Assembly: GCF_007830185.1 (NCBI RefSeq)
Contig: NZ_VLKZ01000002.1
Location: 310,001-374,000 of the forward strand
Length of the DNA stretch: 64,000 nt
Source: Halalkalibacter nanhaiisediminis
GTDB lineage: Bacteria > Bacillota > Bacilli > Bacillales > Bacillaceae_D
Direction: 5' to 3'
Part shown: in pieces, positions 43,261 through 52,474 of the stretch
Layout of the letters: every line of letters begins with the position of its first letter
How positions within the stretch are numbered: position 1 is the stretch's first letter
Position numbers and translations under genes: made by a program
The notes under the pieces: generated by a model
Told to the model about the DNA's origin: nothing
Database searches by the model: none
Seen by the model: only the letters and a program-made list of their open reading frames with translations

Positions 43261-43515
43261 TCACAAGAGCAATTGCTCATAAATGCTGTTCAGCTGTGCA
43301 ACTCGATTATCATCTTGTTCAAAACGAGCATAATCCATTTCATAACGTAAAACTAAATTTAAAATAGCTGTTTCATTTTCAGTCAAATCACGAACAAACT
43401 CTTCCTCGTTGTTGTATGAACGACTTTCTAGCTTTTTATAAATATTTGCACAAATTTGGTGATCGTCAATATGGTTTGACAGTGATTCACGAACGTATGC
43501 TAATTGTTGATCCAA
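43261..43515 (-). CDS. Small helical hypothetical protein
   Basis: An 84-residue all-helical, acidic protein beginning MDQQLAYVRESLSNHIDDHQ. I do not recognise the family. The TTG at 43515 is chosen because AAAGGGTGAG lies just upstream; the frame extends to an ATG at 43569 that lacks a signal and lies four bases from the patatin stop. It is cotranscribed behind the patatin-like gene. Function unknown. Confidence 0.7.
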   Translation of the reverse strand: MDQQLAYVRESLSNHIDDHQICANIYKKLESRSYNNEEEFVRDLTENETAILNLVLRYEMDYARFEQDDNRVAQLNSIYEQLLL

Positions 43516-43572
43516 TTCACTCACCCTTTCTATATGAATAGGATGCGAAACAATGCTTATTTCATACATTCT

Positions 43573-44424
43573 TCAATTATTAAGAAATTGATCTAGCTGT
43601 TGTAACTGGTCTTTTGCATCCCTATAGCCAAGTTCATATAATTCCTTTAATCTCACTTGGTTTCGTTCGATTCTACGTACAGGAACACGTGAGCTTGGCT
43701 GAATGATAAAAAGGTTTTCTTTACTCTTTTCAGAATGAATATAAGATAACGTATCATTATAAATTTTATAACGCTCTTGCAGCAGGCTAGCAATCTTTGG
43801 ATGTCGTTTATACGTATATTTCAGCATTGAAGCGATTTTTCTACGTTTCATTTTGTATTGTTCCAATTTCGTCATGATAATCACATTTTTCTGGTTACCA
43901 TCTGATTGTGATTTTTTTAACGGTATAGGATCTATCATTCCACCATCAAGTAAAAATTTCCCGTTATACTCTACACTTTCTGAAATAAACGGTAATGAAC
44001 TAGAAGCTCTTAAAAGCTTTAGCATATGTTTTCCATGCTCATGCTTGCTGTAATAAATGGGTTCCCCCGTCTCACAATCTGTCGCCACAACGATAAATTG
44101 CTCACTCCCTTTTAAAAATGTCTCAAAATCAAAAGGGACAATCTTTCGGGGAATCTCATCGAATAAAAAATCCATCCCAAATAGCTCTCTTTTTGAGATG
44201 AAATTACGAAAAGATAAATAACGGTGATCACTAACAAGTTCGATATTGACCTTTTTATTTCGACCTTTTTGCCTTGATAAATAAGAAGCAGCCATACACG
44301 CACCTGCAGAGACTCCAATCACATAAGGAAAATAGAGATCATGCTCCATAAAGCATTCAAGAACACCTGCTGTATATAAGCCTCTCATTCCTCCACCTTC
44401 TAATACAAGCCCAACCTCTTTCAT
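43573..44424 (-). CDS. Patatin-like phospholipase/esterase
   Basis: A 283-residue patatin-domain protein. GLVLEGGGMRGLYTAGVLEC is the glycine-rich oxyanion motif, YVIGVSAGACMAASYLSRQK holds the GxSxG nucleophile and FLLDGGMIDPIPLKKS the catalytic Asp of the DGG motif, so the Ser-Asp dyad is complete. The family includes bacterial YjjU-like proteins with predicted lipid acyl-hydrolase activity. It is cytoplasmic. The AGAGAGG site precedes the ATG, and the small gene at 43261 follows closely. Confidence 0.9.
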   Translation of the reverse strand: MKEVGLVLEGGGMRGLYTAGVLECFMEHDLYFPYVIGVSAGACMAASYLSRQKGRNKKVNIELVSDHRYLSFRNFISKRELFGMDFLFDEIPRKIVPFDFETFLKGSEQFIVVATDCETGEPIYYSKHEHGKHMLKLLRASSSLPFISESVEYNGKFLLDGGMIDPIPLKKSQSDGNQKNVIIMTKLEQYKMKRRKIASMLKYTYKRHPKIASLLQERYKIYNDTLSYIHSEKSKENLFIIQPSSRVPVRRIERNQVRLKELYELGYRDAKDQLQQLDQFLNN

Positions 44425-44486
44425 CTTAAACCTCTCTTTTCACTTACTATTCTCATCAGATCATTTAGATTGGGCAGAATAAGCTG

Positions 44487-44513
44487 AAAAAGCATCGGAG
44501 TTCTCTCCAATGC
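44487..44513 (-). terminator. Terminator after the branched-chain aminotransferase gene
   Basis: On the minus strand GCATTGGAG and CTCCGATGC arms flank AGAA, followed by TTTTTC. Confidence 0.8.
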
Positions 44514-44547
44514 CCTAAACTCGTACCTAGCCTAAAGATTCAGTTCA

Positions 44548-45621
44548 CTAATTTACTTCCACCGTCCAATTAAATGGATCGTGAATCTTACCTGTCTGAA
44601 TACCTGTTAGCGTGTCATATAACTTTTTCGCTAGGTCTCCTGTTTGGCGATTGTTAATCACCATTTTCTTATCGCCCCAATTTAATTCACCAATTGGTGA
44701 GATAACGGCTGCAGTCCCCGTCCCAAAAGCTTCTTCCAACTCGCCTTTTTCATACGCTTGATAAAGTTCTTCCATCGATAGTCTTCGCTCTGATACGGTT
44801 ATTCCCCACTCAGCAAGTAATTCAATTGTTGACATTCTAGTAATACCTTCCAAAATACTACCACTTAACGCTGGTGTAACAACCTCACCATTAATTTTGA
44901 AGAACACATTCATACTACCAACTTCTTCAATATATTTCTTTTCAATTCCATCTAGCCATAATACTTGAGAGTAGCCAAGTCCACTTGCTCCTACTTGAGC
45001 TTTGTAAGCAGCAGAATAGTTACCAGCTGTCTTTGCCGTTCCTGTTCCACCGAGTACAGCTCTTGTAAATTTTTCTTCTACATTTATGCTAACAGGATTA
45101 ATCCCCTCAGCATAATAAGAACCGACTGGCGATAAAATGATCATAAACGTATATGTAGTCGATGGAGCGACACTCAAATTAGGTTCTGTTGCAATAATAA
45201 AAGGACGAATATACAGTGACGTACCTTCAGTTGTTGGAATCCATTCTTTATCTAAAAGGAGTAGCTCTTTTAAATAAGACAAGACAAGCTCCTCGTTTAC
45301 AGCTGGAATACTCAATCGGTCACTAGAACGGTTTAATCGTTCGAAATTCTTTTCAGGTCTAAACAATAAAATGCGATCATCTTCTGTACGATAGGCTTTT
45401 AACCCTTCAAAGACAGATTGGCTATAATGAAGCGACATTGCCGAAGGATCAAGGGTAATGGGTTGATATGGAACGATTTGCGGACTTGTCCAACCCTCGC
45501 CCTCGGTATAATTCATCATTAGCATATGATTAGTAAAATGCTTTCCAAAAGAAAGACTACTAGGATCTGGCTTCGTTTTAAAATTCGAACTTTTTGTAAT
45601 AGTAAGCTTCATCGTTATCAT
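44548..45621 (-). CDS. ilvE: Branched-chain amino acid aminotransferase (IlvE/IlvK type)
   Basis: A 357-residue PLP enzyme of fold type IV, transferring amino groups to and from Leu, Ile and Val. Blocks are QSVFEGLKAYRTEDDRILLF, the PLP lysine in GGTGTAKTAGNYSAAYKAQ, YIEEVGSMNVFFKINGEVVT and EAFGTGTAAVISPIG. Length and order match the long bacterial form seen in B. subtilis YbgE/YwaA. Two ATGs (45621 and 45612) are possible; AAGGGAG lies four bases before the first. No T-box leader was seen upstream. Confidence 0.93.
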   Translation of the reverse strand: MITMKLTITKSSNFKTKPDPSSLSFGKHFTNHMLMMNYTEGEGWTSPQIVPYQPITLDPSAMSLHYSQSVFEGLKAYRTEDDRILLFRPEKNFERLNRSSDRLSIPAVNEELVLSYLKELLLLDKEWIPTTEGTSLYIRPFIIATEPNLSVAPSTTYTFMIILSPVGSYYAEGINPVSINVEEKFTRAVLGGTGTAKTAGNYSAAYKAQVGASGLGYSQVLWLDGIEKKYIEEVGSMNVFFKINGEVVTPALSGSILEGITRMSTIELLAEWGITVSERRLSMEELYQAYEKGELEEAFGTGTAAVISPIGELNWGDKKMVINNRQTGDLAKKLYDTLTGIQTGKIHDPFNWTVEVN

Positions 45622-45730
45622 AACTCTCCCTTATGATCAAAATAAATTGAAAACTGTATCAAGTAAGCAAACATTGTAGCCTATTCTACTATTTATCATA
45701 TCATTTTTTATCAATTATGAGTAAAAAAGT

Positions 45731-45768
45731 AAAAAGCATCCCCTTTAATCGTCTAAAGAAGATGCTTT
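45731..45768 (-). terminator. Terminator after the Lys-rich hypothetical gene
   Basis: AAAAAGCATC and GATGCTTTAT arms with a loosely paired inner part. Confidence 0.7.
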
Positions 45769-45787
45769 ATCGCTTGTTCGAACTCTG

Positions 45788-46219
45788 TTAATTCTTTTTT
45801 CTTTTACTCCATAGTTCTTCTACTTCTTGATTATAAGCTTTTCTTTCATCAGGCTGTAGTTCCTTTGTTTTTTCATCTAAAACCGATACGAGCATGGTTT
45901 TGTTCTTATAAAACGCTTCTTTCTCAGCGTTATAGTAATACTTCACAACCTCTTCTTCTTTTAAGTACTTCTTACCAAGCTGAAGTAGAGTCGTTACAGG
46001 AAGGTTATTGACTGATAACGTAACATTCTCTTTCTCTTTTTCTTTAATCTGCGTTTCTTCAGAAATCACAGGTGACACTTTTGCGATCATTTCTTGATGA
46101 ATGGCCTTTTTTAAAACTTTTTTTACAATTCGTTTTTTCTTTGATTTTACATTTACTTTTGCTAAAATCATTGCTTGATTTTTTACTGTCTCATTGGCTT
46201 TTGTCATTATTTTCTTCAA
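45788..46219 (-). CDS. Lys-rich hypothetical cytoplasmic protein
   Basis: A 143-residue basic protein with a Lys/Val-rich N-terminal half (KVNVKSKKKRIVKKVLKKAI) and a mixed-charge C-terminal half (YLKEEEVVKYYYNAEKEAFY). It has no signal peptide, Cys or known motif. The start is TTG, with AAGGAG nine bases upstream. It looks like a nucleic-acid-binding or scaffold protein only by charge, which is weak evidence. Function unknown. Confidence 0.72.
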   Translation of the reverse strand: MKKIMTKANETVKNQAMILAKVNVKSKKKRIVKKVLKKAIHQEMIAKVSPVISEETQIKEKEKENVTLSVNNLPVTTLLQLGKKYLKEEEVVKYYYNAEKEAFYKNKTMLVSVLDEKTKELQPDERKAYNQEVEELWSKRKKN

Positions 46220-46418
46220 TTCAAAAACTCCTTATGTACTATTTAGAATAGCGTATCCATTTCCGCTTTATCTATCTTGATTGATTAATAGTACCAAATT
46301 AAAATCAGTTTTTGTGGAATCCGAGTTATATTCTTAAAAACAAATATATTCTGACATTTTTCGGACGACTTCACCGACACGTTTAAACAGATTAAACAGC
46401 TATTTTACGCACATAACA
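46220..46418. other. Intergenic region, nothing recognised
   Basis: AT-rich spacer upstream of the gene at 45788. No open reading frame, strong hairpin or repeat could be supported. Confidence 0.4.
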
Positions 46419-46458
46419 AAAAAGTAAGAATATCGGTACTAAACGATATCCTTACCTT
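46419..46458 (-). terminator. Terminator after the fatty-acid desaturase gene
   Basis: GTAAGAATATCG and CGATATCCTTAC arms followed on the minus strand by TTTTTTGTTATG. Confidence 0.82.
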
Positions 46459-46475
46459 CTTATGATGACAAGATG

Positions 46476-47567
46476 TTATTTCGCTTTTCTTTCTTGAAAT
46501 GCTTTAAGCGTATCTAATGTATCCAAGCCTTTTGATTGAATATTTTTAGGATCCAAGCCATTACCCAATGAGCCAAATAATGTTCCTTTACTCGGATCAA
46601 TTAGCTCACTTTGCTGATAATAAAGTCGTGGTGTTTTCCATAATGCAACGAGCGCACTCCCCATAGGCATTTCATGGTATCTTTCTGGCCATCTCTTTTT
46701 GATTTGTTCTTTTACTAGAGGATAATATTTCGAACTGACCCCTGGAAATAAATGATGTTCCGTGTGGTAAGAAAAATTAAAGTGCAAAAAATCGACCCAT
46801 TTTGGAACCGTTACCGTTAAACTATTTGCTAAAGGATCGTTCACTTCAGTCGTTGGATTTAGACGGTGATTTGTTGAAATATACCCCATAACAATTAGGT
46901 TAGCAATTAGTAATGGCAGCAGAAACATAAAGAACCACTTGAAGGGTCCTACCCATACTAGTAAACCGATCCACGTCATCCAAGGTAGAATCGCCTCGAT
47001 TAAAACTGCAGGACGTTTTTTCGGATTGAATTCTTTTAAATAAACGGTAAACATTTTCATCGAATGAGCAGAAAATTGAATAGACAGCGAACAAAAGCTA
47101 AAAAATGCACGAATCCCTAGTGGCAACCGGTAAATCCACCGCAAAAAACGTGACTTAGCAAGCTTTTCAAATGTAGGCCAGGCATCAGGGTCATGCTCTT
47201 CATGCTGAGTATGAACGTGATGGGTTAAATTATGCCATTTTCTCCACAACCGTGGTCCTGTCGTTAATGGCCAAAATGCGATAGCACCCAAAAAATCACG
47301 GAGCCACGGCTTACGAACGACCGTACCATGTAAAATTTCATGACCTAAAAAACCAAGCGCAGCAAAGCTACAACCCAAAATAATAGAAATACCTAGATAA
47401 AAGATTGGATTGATTGATAACAAACCAATTGTGAGTAATCCAGCAATTGTTACAAGCAAATATGCGAGCCCTCCCCATAATCGAGCAGGAACTGGATCAA
47501 AGGCTTCATTAGGTAAATCAGGCTTAATTTTTCCAGCATACCAACCAAATGAATGTAAATCCTTCAA
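46476..47567 (-). CDS. Membrane fatty-acid desaturase
   Basis: A 363-residue integral membrane di-iron desaturase. The three histidine boxes are present: GHEILHGTV, HNLTHHVHTQHEEHD and YHTEHHLFPGV. About four to six membrane helices surround them (LLVTIAGLLTIGLLSINPIF, FFMFLLPLLIANLIVMGYIS). It introduces a double bond into acyl chains, probably of phospholipids. The start is a TTG at 47567, seven bases after AAGGGAG; another TTG six codons earlier overlaps that signal. No two-component desK/desR-like pair is adjacent. Confidence 0.88.
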   Translation of the reverse strand: MKDLHSFGWYAGKIKPDLPNEAFDPVPARLWGGLAYLLVTIAGLLTIGLLSINPIFYLGISIILGCSFAALGFLGHEILHGTVVRKPWLRDFLGAIAFWPLTTGPRLWRKWHNLTHHVHTQHEEHDPDAWPTFEKLAKSRFLRWIYRLPLGIRAFFSFCSLSIQFSAHSMKMFTVYLKEFNPKKRPAVLIEAILPWMTWIGLLVWVGPFKWFFMFLLPLLIANLIVMGYISTNHRLNPTTEVNDPLANSLTVTVPKWVDFLHFNFSYHTEHHLFPGVSSKYYPLVKEQIKKRWPERYHEMPMGSALVALWKTPRLYYQQSELIDPSKGTLFGSLGNGLDPKNIQSKGLDTLDTLKAFQERKAK

Positions 47568-47721
47568 ATACGTAACTCCCTTCAATAAGTAAAGCGTTAA
47601 TATTTAGACAATAAAAGTGTACCATCATGCAAGGAACAAGACTATGTTTTTTTATACAACACGAATAAAAAACTGAAAATTTCTGACTATTTTATGTCTT
47701 TTAATGTGATATATTAGCAAA

Positions 47722-47746
47722 AGCCCGCACCACTTTGGTACGAGCT
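47722..47746 (-). terminator. Terminator after the small acidic/Lys-rich gene
   Basis: AGCCCGCACCA and TGGTACGAGCT arms, followed on the minus strand by TTTTGC. Confidence 0.7.
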
Positions 47747-47752
47747 CACTAA

Positions 47753-47896
47753 TTACTTTTCCTTTTTACGATCAATCGTTCCTTCTTCAAACGTATCTTC
47801 TACTTGTTCTTTCGTTTCTTCTAATCCTTTATTGTTTTCTACTTCTTTATTCTTTCCTTTTTCCTTACTTTCTTGTTTTTCTTCTTTCTTAGACAT
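47753..47896 (-). CDS. Small charged protein with EQVxDTxxEGTxD motif
   Basis: A 47-residue, highly charged protein (MSKKEEKQESKEKGKNKEVE...) ending in a block LEETKEQVEDTFEEGTIDRK. That block parallels THEQVSDTYVEGTVDG in the small protein at 3486-3719, so the two appear related through this motif. The gene has an ideal AGGAGG seven bases before the ATG and a terminator behind it, and is too short for ordinary ORF calling. Function unknown. Confidence 0.75.
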   Translation of the reverse strand: MSKKEEKQESKEKGKNKEVENNKGLEETKEQVEDTFEEGTIDRKKEK

Positions 47897-47971
47897 GTGA
47901 TGACCTCCTCTTTGCTATCTACTTCATTTATTACCCTCTAGATAAGAAGCTTACACATGCTATTTTATTTT

Positions 47972-49363
47972 TTATGAAGTTCCTGAAGAAATAGGCATAT
48001 GTCCTTGTTCATCTGCTTTTTTTAAGAAAAATGTTGCTCGATCACGGTAGAGTAAAATGACTGCTAAAGTGAATGAAAAAATATCAGCGATAGGAAACGC
48101 AAGAAAAACTCCATTTAACCCAAAGAAATGCGGCAGGATTAAGACTAGCGGAATTAAAAAGAGCACCTGTCTTGATAACGATAAAATCATCGCCTGTTTC
48201 GCTTTGCCTAACGCTTGATACAACCCTCCACTTACAATTTGAATCCCAATTAAAAAGGCCGCAGCAAACATGATTCGCATTGAGGCGACTCCTGCATTGA
48301 TGACTGCTTGATCAGATGTAAATATCATCATGAACCATTGTGGAAACGACATCAGTAAGATAAACATGATAATCGAAATTGTCGTTACAACCTTTAAGCC
48401 AAGTGAAACCGTTTCACGTAAACGTACGAATTGTTTTGCTCCGTAATTGTACCCAACAATTGGTTGCATTCCTTGCATGACGCCAATCATCGGCATCATA
48501 GTAAACATAATGATCCGTTGAACAATGCCGAAAACGCCGACATAAAAATCGCTTCCGAATCTAATTAACATCGTGTTAAGGGCAATCATCATCACACTTC
48601 CTGCTGCTTGTTGAACAAAAGCTGGTAAACCTACCCCAACGACTTCTTTCAAAATAATAAAATCAAGTTTCAGATCAGAAAGGCGTAATTGCAACGAGCT
48701 TTTCCCTGTTAAGAAATAGCGCAAAATGACAACAGTGACTGAAGCTTGCGAAATGACAGTCGCAAACGCTGCACCCTGAACACCCATATTAAAACCAAAA
48801 ATAAAAATCGGATCTAAAATGATGTTAATGACTGCTGGAATAATCATTGCCATCATCGCAAATTTTGCATTTCCTTCAGAACGAATGATATTATTTGTCG
48901 CAAACGCAAAAGAAAAGAAAAATGTCCCTAGCATAATCGGAAACATATAATCAATAGCATGACCTAAAATATTCGGTGTAGCCCCAAACAATACAAGTAA
49001 TGGTTCAAGAACCGTAAAAGCTGCAATAAAACCTAAAACACTCATGATCAAAATCATCGTAATCATATTCCCAAATACTTTATTCGCTTCTTGCTCACGT
49101 CTTTCTCCAAGACGCCTTGAAATAACCGAAGCCCCACCTATCCCCATCGCAGCTGACACTGCCATTATAATCATCATGATTGGAAAAGCGATTGTGACAC
49201 CTGCAACGCCATCAATTCCTACCCCATACGAAATAAAAATCGTATCAACTATATTATAAAGCGCCATGACAAACATACCGACCATTGCAGGAATCGATAA
49301 ATTTTTTAAGAGTTGTGGAATAGGCTCAGTCCCGAGCCTTTCACTCTGTCCTTTTTGACTCAC
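47972..49363 (-). CDS. MATE-family efflux transporter
   Basis: About 463 residues and twelve helices. The MATE pattern is clear from IPAMVGMFVMALYNIVDTIF through GIGGASVISRRLGERREQEA and NIIRSEGNAKFAMMAMIIPA to the second half VGVGLPAFVQQAAGSVMMIA. It probably exports cationic drugs or metabolites in exchange for Na+ or H+. The frame starts with GTG at 49372, with another GTG at 49363 better placed after AGGTAGGTG. It is 12-21 bp downstream of a MarR regulator and should be controlled by it. Confidence 0.92.
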   Translation of the reverse strand: MSQKGQSERLGTEPIPQLLKNLSIPAMVGMFVMALYNIVDTIFISYGVGIDGVAGVTIAFPIMMIIMAVSAAMGIGGASVISRRLGERREQEANKVFGNMITMILIMSVLGFIAAFTVLEPLLVLFGATPNILGHAIDYMFPIMLGTFFFSFAFATNNIIRSEGNAKFAMMAMIIPAVINIILDPIFIFGFNMGVQGAAFATVISQASVTVVILRYFLTGKSSLQLRLSDLKLDFIILKEVVGVGLPAFVQQAAGSVMMIALNTMLIRFGSDFYVGVFGIVQRIIMFTMMPMIGVMQGMQPIVGYNYGAKQFVRLRETVSLGLKVVTTISIIMFILLMSFPQWFMMIFTSDQAVINAGVASMRIMFAAAFLIGIQIVSGGLYQALGKAKQAMILSLSRQVLFLIPLVLILPHFFGLNGVFLAFPIADIFSFTLAVILLYRDRATFFLKKADEQGHMPISSGTS

Positions 49364-49384
49364 ATGAAACACCTACCTTTTTTG

Positions 49385-49810
49385 TTACTGTTGTAAATGA
49401 TTTGAAATTTTACGTAGCCACGCTAAAAAAAGTTGTCTTTCCTCAGGCAAAAATCCTTTCATTAAGCTATCATCCATCTCACCAACTTCATCCCAAAGTC
49501 TTTCCTCTAATAGCTCTCCTTTTTCGGTTAATACGATTTGCTTTTGCCTCCGATCCAACGTACTATCAATCTTTTCAATCAATCCTTTTTTTAGCATTGA
49601 ATCAATTATCCCATTCATTGTAGACGCTTTTATATAAAGGCGATTTTGTAATTCAGATTGTAACTGTTCTCCGTGCTGAACCAATAAAAATAACACTTTT
49701 GATTGAGCAACAGTTAAGCCAAATTCTGATAATTTTTGATTAAATTTATTTTGCATAAGATGAGCCACAATACCAATATGATAGCCCACTCGATCATCTA
49801 AATTTCGCAT
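49385..49810 (-). CDS. MarR-family transcriptional regulator
   Basis: A 141-residue winged-helix regulator. AQSKVLFLLVQHGEQLQSEL, the recognition helix region LYIKASTMNGIIDSMLKKGL and KIDSTLDRRQKQIVLTEKGE (wing) are typical. It forms an operon with the MATE transporter downstream and presumably represses it until a compound binds. Half-sites CTAATGA and TCATTAG flank the upstream region around 49827-49864, a possible operator. The ribosome binding site is weak. Confidence 0.9.
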   Translation of the reverse strand: MRNLDDRVGYHIGIVAHLMQNKFNQKLSEFGLTVAQSKVLFLLVQHGEQLQSELQNRLYIKASTMNGIIDSMLKKGLIEKIDSTLDRRQKQIVLTEKGELLEERLWDEVGEMDDSLMKGFLPEERQLFLAWLRKISNHLQQ

Positions 49811-50025
49811 TTAATTTATTAGCCCCCTAATGAAATTATATTAAAATATTACTCTCTCATTAGTAAATATGCAAATTATTTGTTTAATAAATAATAAAAA
49901 TCATTAGTACACGAAATATTATATTCATTTTATTTTTATGACTTCTCTCTACACCAATGCCCAGTTTTTAACATACATTATCCTAAGAAGTCGATGAATC
50001 CATCAAAATAGGGAGAGAAAATAAA

Positions 50026-51450
50026 ATGATCTTAACAGCTTCACATTGGGTATACCTAATTGGCACAATCATTATTATTTTAACAATGCTATGCCGACAA
50101 AACGTTGTTGTTCCAGCTATTCTAATGACTTTTTTAGTCGGATGGGTTTATTCTGGCTCTTTCTCAACAGGATTACAAACCATTTTCAACTCCAGCTTGA
50201 CCGCTGCTGCTGAGCTTTTTAACATTTTTCTCATCATTGCGATTATGACGGCCTTGCTTCATTCATTAAAAGCAATTGGTTCTGATGAACAAATGATCAA
50301 GCCATTTCAACGGATTATGACAAATGGACATCTCTCGTTTTGGATACTCGTTCTCGTCACGTATTCTCTTTCCTTGTTTTTTTGGCCAACACCTGCAGTT
50401 CCTCTCATTGCGGCATTACTCATTCCTGTTGCCATTAGAGCAGGGTTGCCCCCAATCGGAGCGGCTTTAGCGATTTCTTTTGCGGGGCAAGGAATGGCAC
50501 TATCCTCTGATTACATGATACAAATTGCACCAATGCTAAGCGCCACCTCTGCTGGTATTGATGTTGCTCCTGTTGCAGATCGTACTTTCGTACTCTCGCT
50601 GATTACTGGTATAACGGCACTTTCAATTGCTTATTTCTCTTTACGTAAATCAATAAAAAAACCTGCCCTCTCTCACAGTACAGCTTGGGAAAATGATCAA
50701 ATGACAGCCAGCGATGAGATGGAACAATTCACTAACCAATCAAAACAGAAACGGATCTTTTTTGCCGCCTTAGTTCCAGCTACTTTTTTGATCATTATCG
50801 TGTATATGATTTTATCGAAATTTTCAAGTGCGATTCCTGAATTAGAAGGTGGAGCAGGTGCTGCATTGATCGGTGGGGCTGCTGTTCTTCTCTTGATTTG
50901 TGTATCTAGCATTTATCAAATCCGAACTGCTTTAAGTCATAGTAGTGATTACCTTGTAAAAGGTTTCGTCTTTGCCTTTAAGGCGATGGGTCCAGTCATT
51001 CCGATTGCTGGATTCTTCTTCCTTGGTAGTGGGGAATTATCTGCCCGTATTTTTGCGATAAGTGAAGCAAGCCAAGCTCCCTCTTTCTTATTTGACCTCG
51101 TTCAAGCAGGACAACAAACAATACCAGAAAGTCCATTTTTAGCTGGATTCGGAATACTACTTGTCGGAATGATTACTGGGCTTGACGGCTCTGGTTTTTC
51201 AGGCTTACCACTCGTTGGCGCTTTATCTGGAGCTTTAAGTGAAAGTGTCGGAGTAGATGCTGCAACTCTCGCGGCTATTGGGCAAATGGGGGCCATTTGG
51301 GTCGGTGGCGGAACACTTATTGCGTGGTCTTCCCTCGTTGCAGTAGCAGGTTTTGCAAAAGTACCCGTCATGGAGCTCGTACGAAAAAGCTTCACCCCAG
51401 TTATGACAGGGCTACTATTATCAACGTTTATCGCGTTATTGATCTTTTAA
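50026..51450 (+). CDS. Multi-helix permease of unknown substrate
   Basis: A 474-residue membrane protein with roughly twelve helices. It has two Gly-rich re-entrant-like segments, PAVPLIAALLIPVAIRAGLP in the first half and GLDGSGFSGLPLVGALSGAL in the second, which recall the inverted-repeat layout of ion-transporter (IT) superfamily carriers such as GntP, ArsB and DcuC. I cannot assign a substrate. GGGAGAG precedes the ATG at proper spacing and a terminator follows. No adjacent catabolic genes give a clue. Confidence 0.75.
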   Translation: MILTASHWVYLIGTIIIILTMLCRQNVVVPAILMTFLVGWVYSGSFSTGLQTIFNSSLTAAAELFNIFLIIAIMTALLHSLKAIGSDEQMIKPFQRIMTNGHLSFWILVLVTYSLSLFFWPTPAVPLIAALLIPVAIRAGLPPIGAALAISFAGQGMALSSDYMIQIAPMLSATSAGIDVAPVADRTFVLSLITGITALSIAYFSLRKSIKKPALSHSTAWENDQMTASDEMEQFTNQSKQKRIFFAALVPATFLIIIVYMILSKFSSAIPELEGGAGAALIGGAAVLLLICVSSIYQIRTALSHSSDYLVKGFVFAFKAMGPVIPIAGFFFLGSGELSARIFAISEASQAPSFLFDLVQAGQQTIPESPFLAGFGILLVGMITGLDGSGFSGLPLVGALSGALSESVGVDAATLAAIGQMGAIWVGGGTLIAWSSLVAVAGFAKVPVMELVRKSFTPVMTGLLLSTFIALLIF

Positions 51451-51464
51451 TAGATAAAGAAAAA

Positions 51465-51500
51465 GAGCGCTTCCTTTCTGTTTTAGAAGGCGCTCCTTCT
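51465..51500 (+). terminator. Terminator after the permease gene
   Basis: GAGCGCTTCCTTTCT and AGAAGGCGCTC arms followed by CTTCTCTT; a good stem with a modest T-run. Confidence 0.75.
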
Positions 51501-51519
51501 CTTAATAATTTTCTCATAA

Positions 51520-51861
51520 TTAAACTTGAATTTTTTGATCGGCGATAATTTTATTTACCATTGTTCTTTTAAAGCTTTTTGATTCATTTGGATTAATACC
51601 TAGCTTTTCCTCTACATAATTGATTCCAAAAGAAGTCGGTTTTGCTAGGTCCGCCCTTGCAAATTTCTTTCCACCAGCAGAATACCATAGCATTACACCA
51701 TCTAATAACATTTCTTGATCTAACTTCTTTAAAACTTGTACATATAATTCATGATTAAGTTCATTTTTCAGCTTCATATTTAGACTAATAAAGTTAGGTT
51801 TAACTTGATGATATTCATCATAAAAAGCCAATAATACTTTATCACTAAAACTTAATTTCAT
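51520..51861 (-). CDS. Hypothetical protein, possible winged-helix (YjcQ-like)
   Basis: A 113-residue soluble protein. VLLAFYDEYHQVKPNFISLN and ELYVQVLKKLDQEMLLDGVM look like the helices of a small winged-helix domain, loosely like YjcQ. The tail KPTSFGINYVEEKLGIN recalls the same group. The ATG has an ideal GAGGAGGGG. It faces the permease gene. The assignment is tentative and DNA binding is inference. Confidence 0.65.
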   Translation of the reverse strand: MKLSFSDKVLLAFYDEYHQVKPNFISLNMKLKNELNHELYVQVLKKLDQEMLLDGVMLWYSAGGKKFARADLAKPTSFGINYVEEKLGINPNESKSFKRTMVNKIIADQKIQV

Positions 51862-52158
51862 TTAAACCCCTCCTCAAGGAGTAATCTATTTTTATCTAAT
51901 ACTCCATTGACTTTATACAACAATCATTATACTATAATTGGATAAAAATTGGTTAAATTCGACAATAATAGACTTTTTTATAGTTAAAAAGTTGTAATTT
52001 AGCGAACTACCTCTAACTTTGTAGTTTAATAGAGATCAAAAAGATAAATTGTATCAAGAGAGTTATCTTCCTTTTGTTCAAACGATCTTTTCTAACCAAT
52101 TTCTCGTTTAACTTTCCATAAACCCTGGGTATATGATTCTAAAAAGGAGGAATGACTT
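51862..52158. other. Intergenic region between divergent small genes
   Basis: About 300 bp, AT-rich, presumably holding divergent promoters. I see no further gene, strong hairpin or repeat copy. Confidence 0.45.
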
Positions 52159-52350
52159 ATGGATACTACAATCAATAAGCATCTTTTCTTTAGCGTCATT
52201 TACCTAATTGCTGCATTAGCAAGTGGAATTAGTGCCTACTTTAATGAAACTGCATTTCGATTTATCTTTACAATTTTATGTGGAGTCTTTTTAGTTTTAG
52301 CGATTCTCTCTTTTATAAAAAATCGCATGAATAAACCAAAACAGATTTGA
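52159..52350 (+). CDS. Small two-helix membrane protein
   Basis: A 63-residue protein with two membrane helices (FFSVIYLIAALASGISAYF and FIFTILCGVFLVLAILSFI) and a basic C-terminal tail. I do not recognise a family. AAAAGGAGGAATG precedes the ATG at good spacing. Function unknown. Confidence 0.75.
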   Translation: MDTTINKHLFFSVIYLIAALASGISAYFNETAFRFIFTILCGVFLVLAILSFIKNRMNKPKQI

Positions 52351-52474
52351 TCGAAGGGTGTTGTAAATCAATAAACCGCTGTTTCGGGTACTATAAATAA
52401 AACTTTACGTATCTTTTGTTCCCTCAAAGCATATATCAATAGCAATTTATCATACAACTAGAGGGGACGATCAG

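Noticed and set aside
45622-45730. Possible T-box or other amino-acid leader before the branched-chain aminotransferase
   Set aside because: The upstream region is short, with no T-box sequence, specifier-loop stem or terminator.
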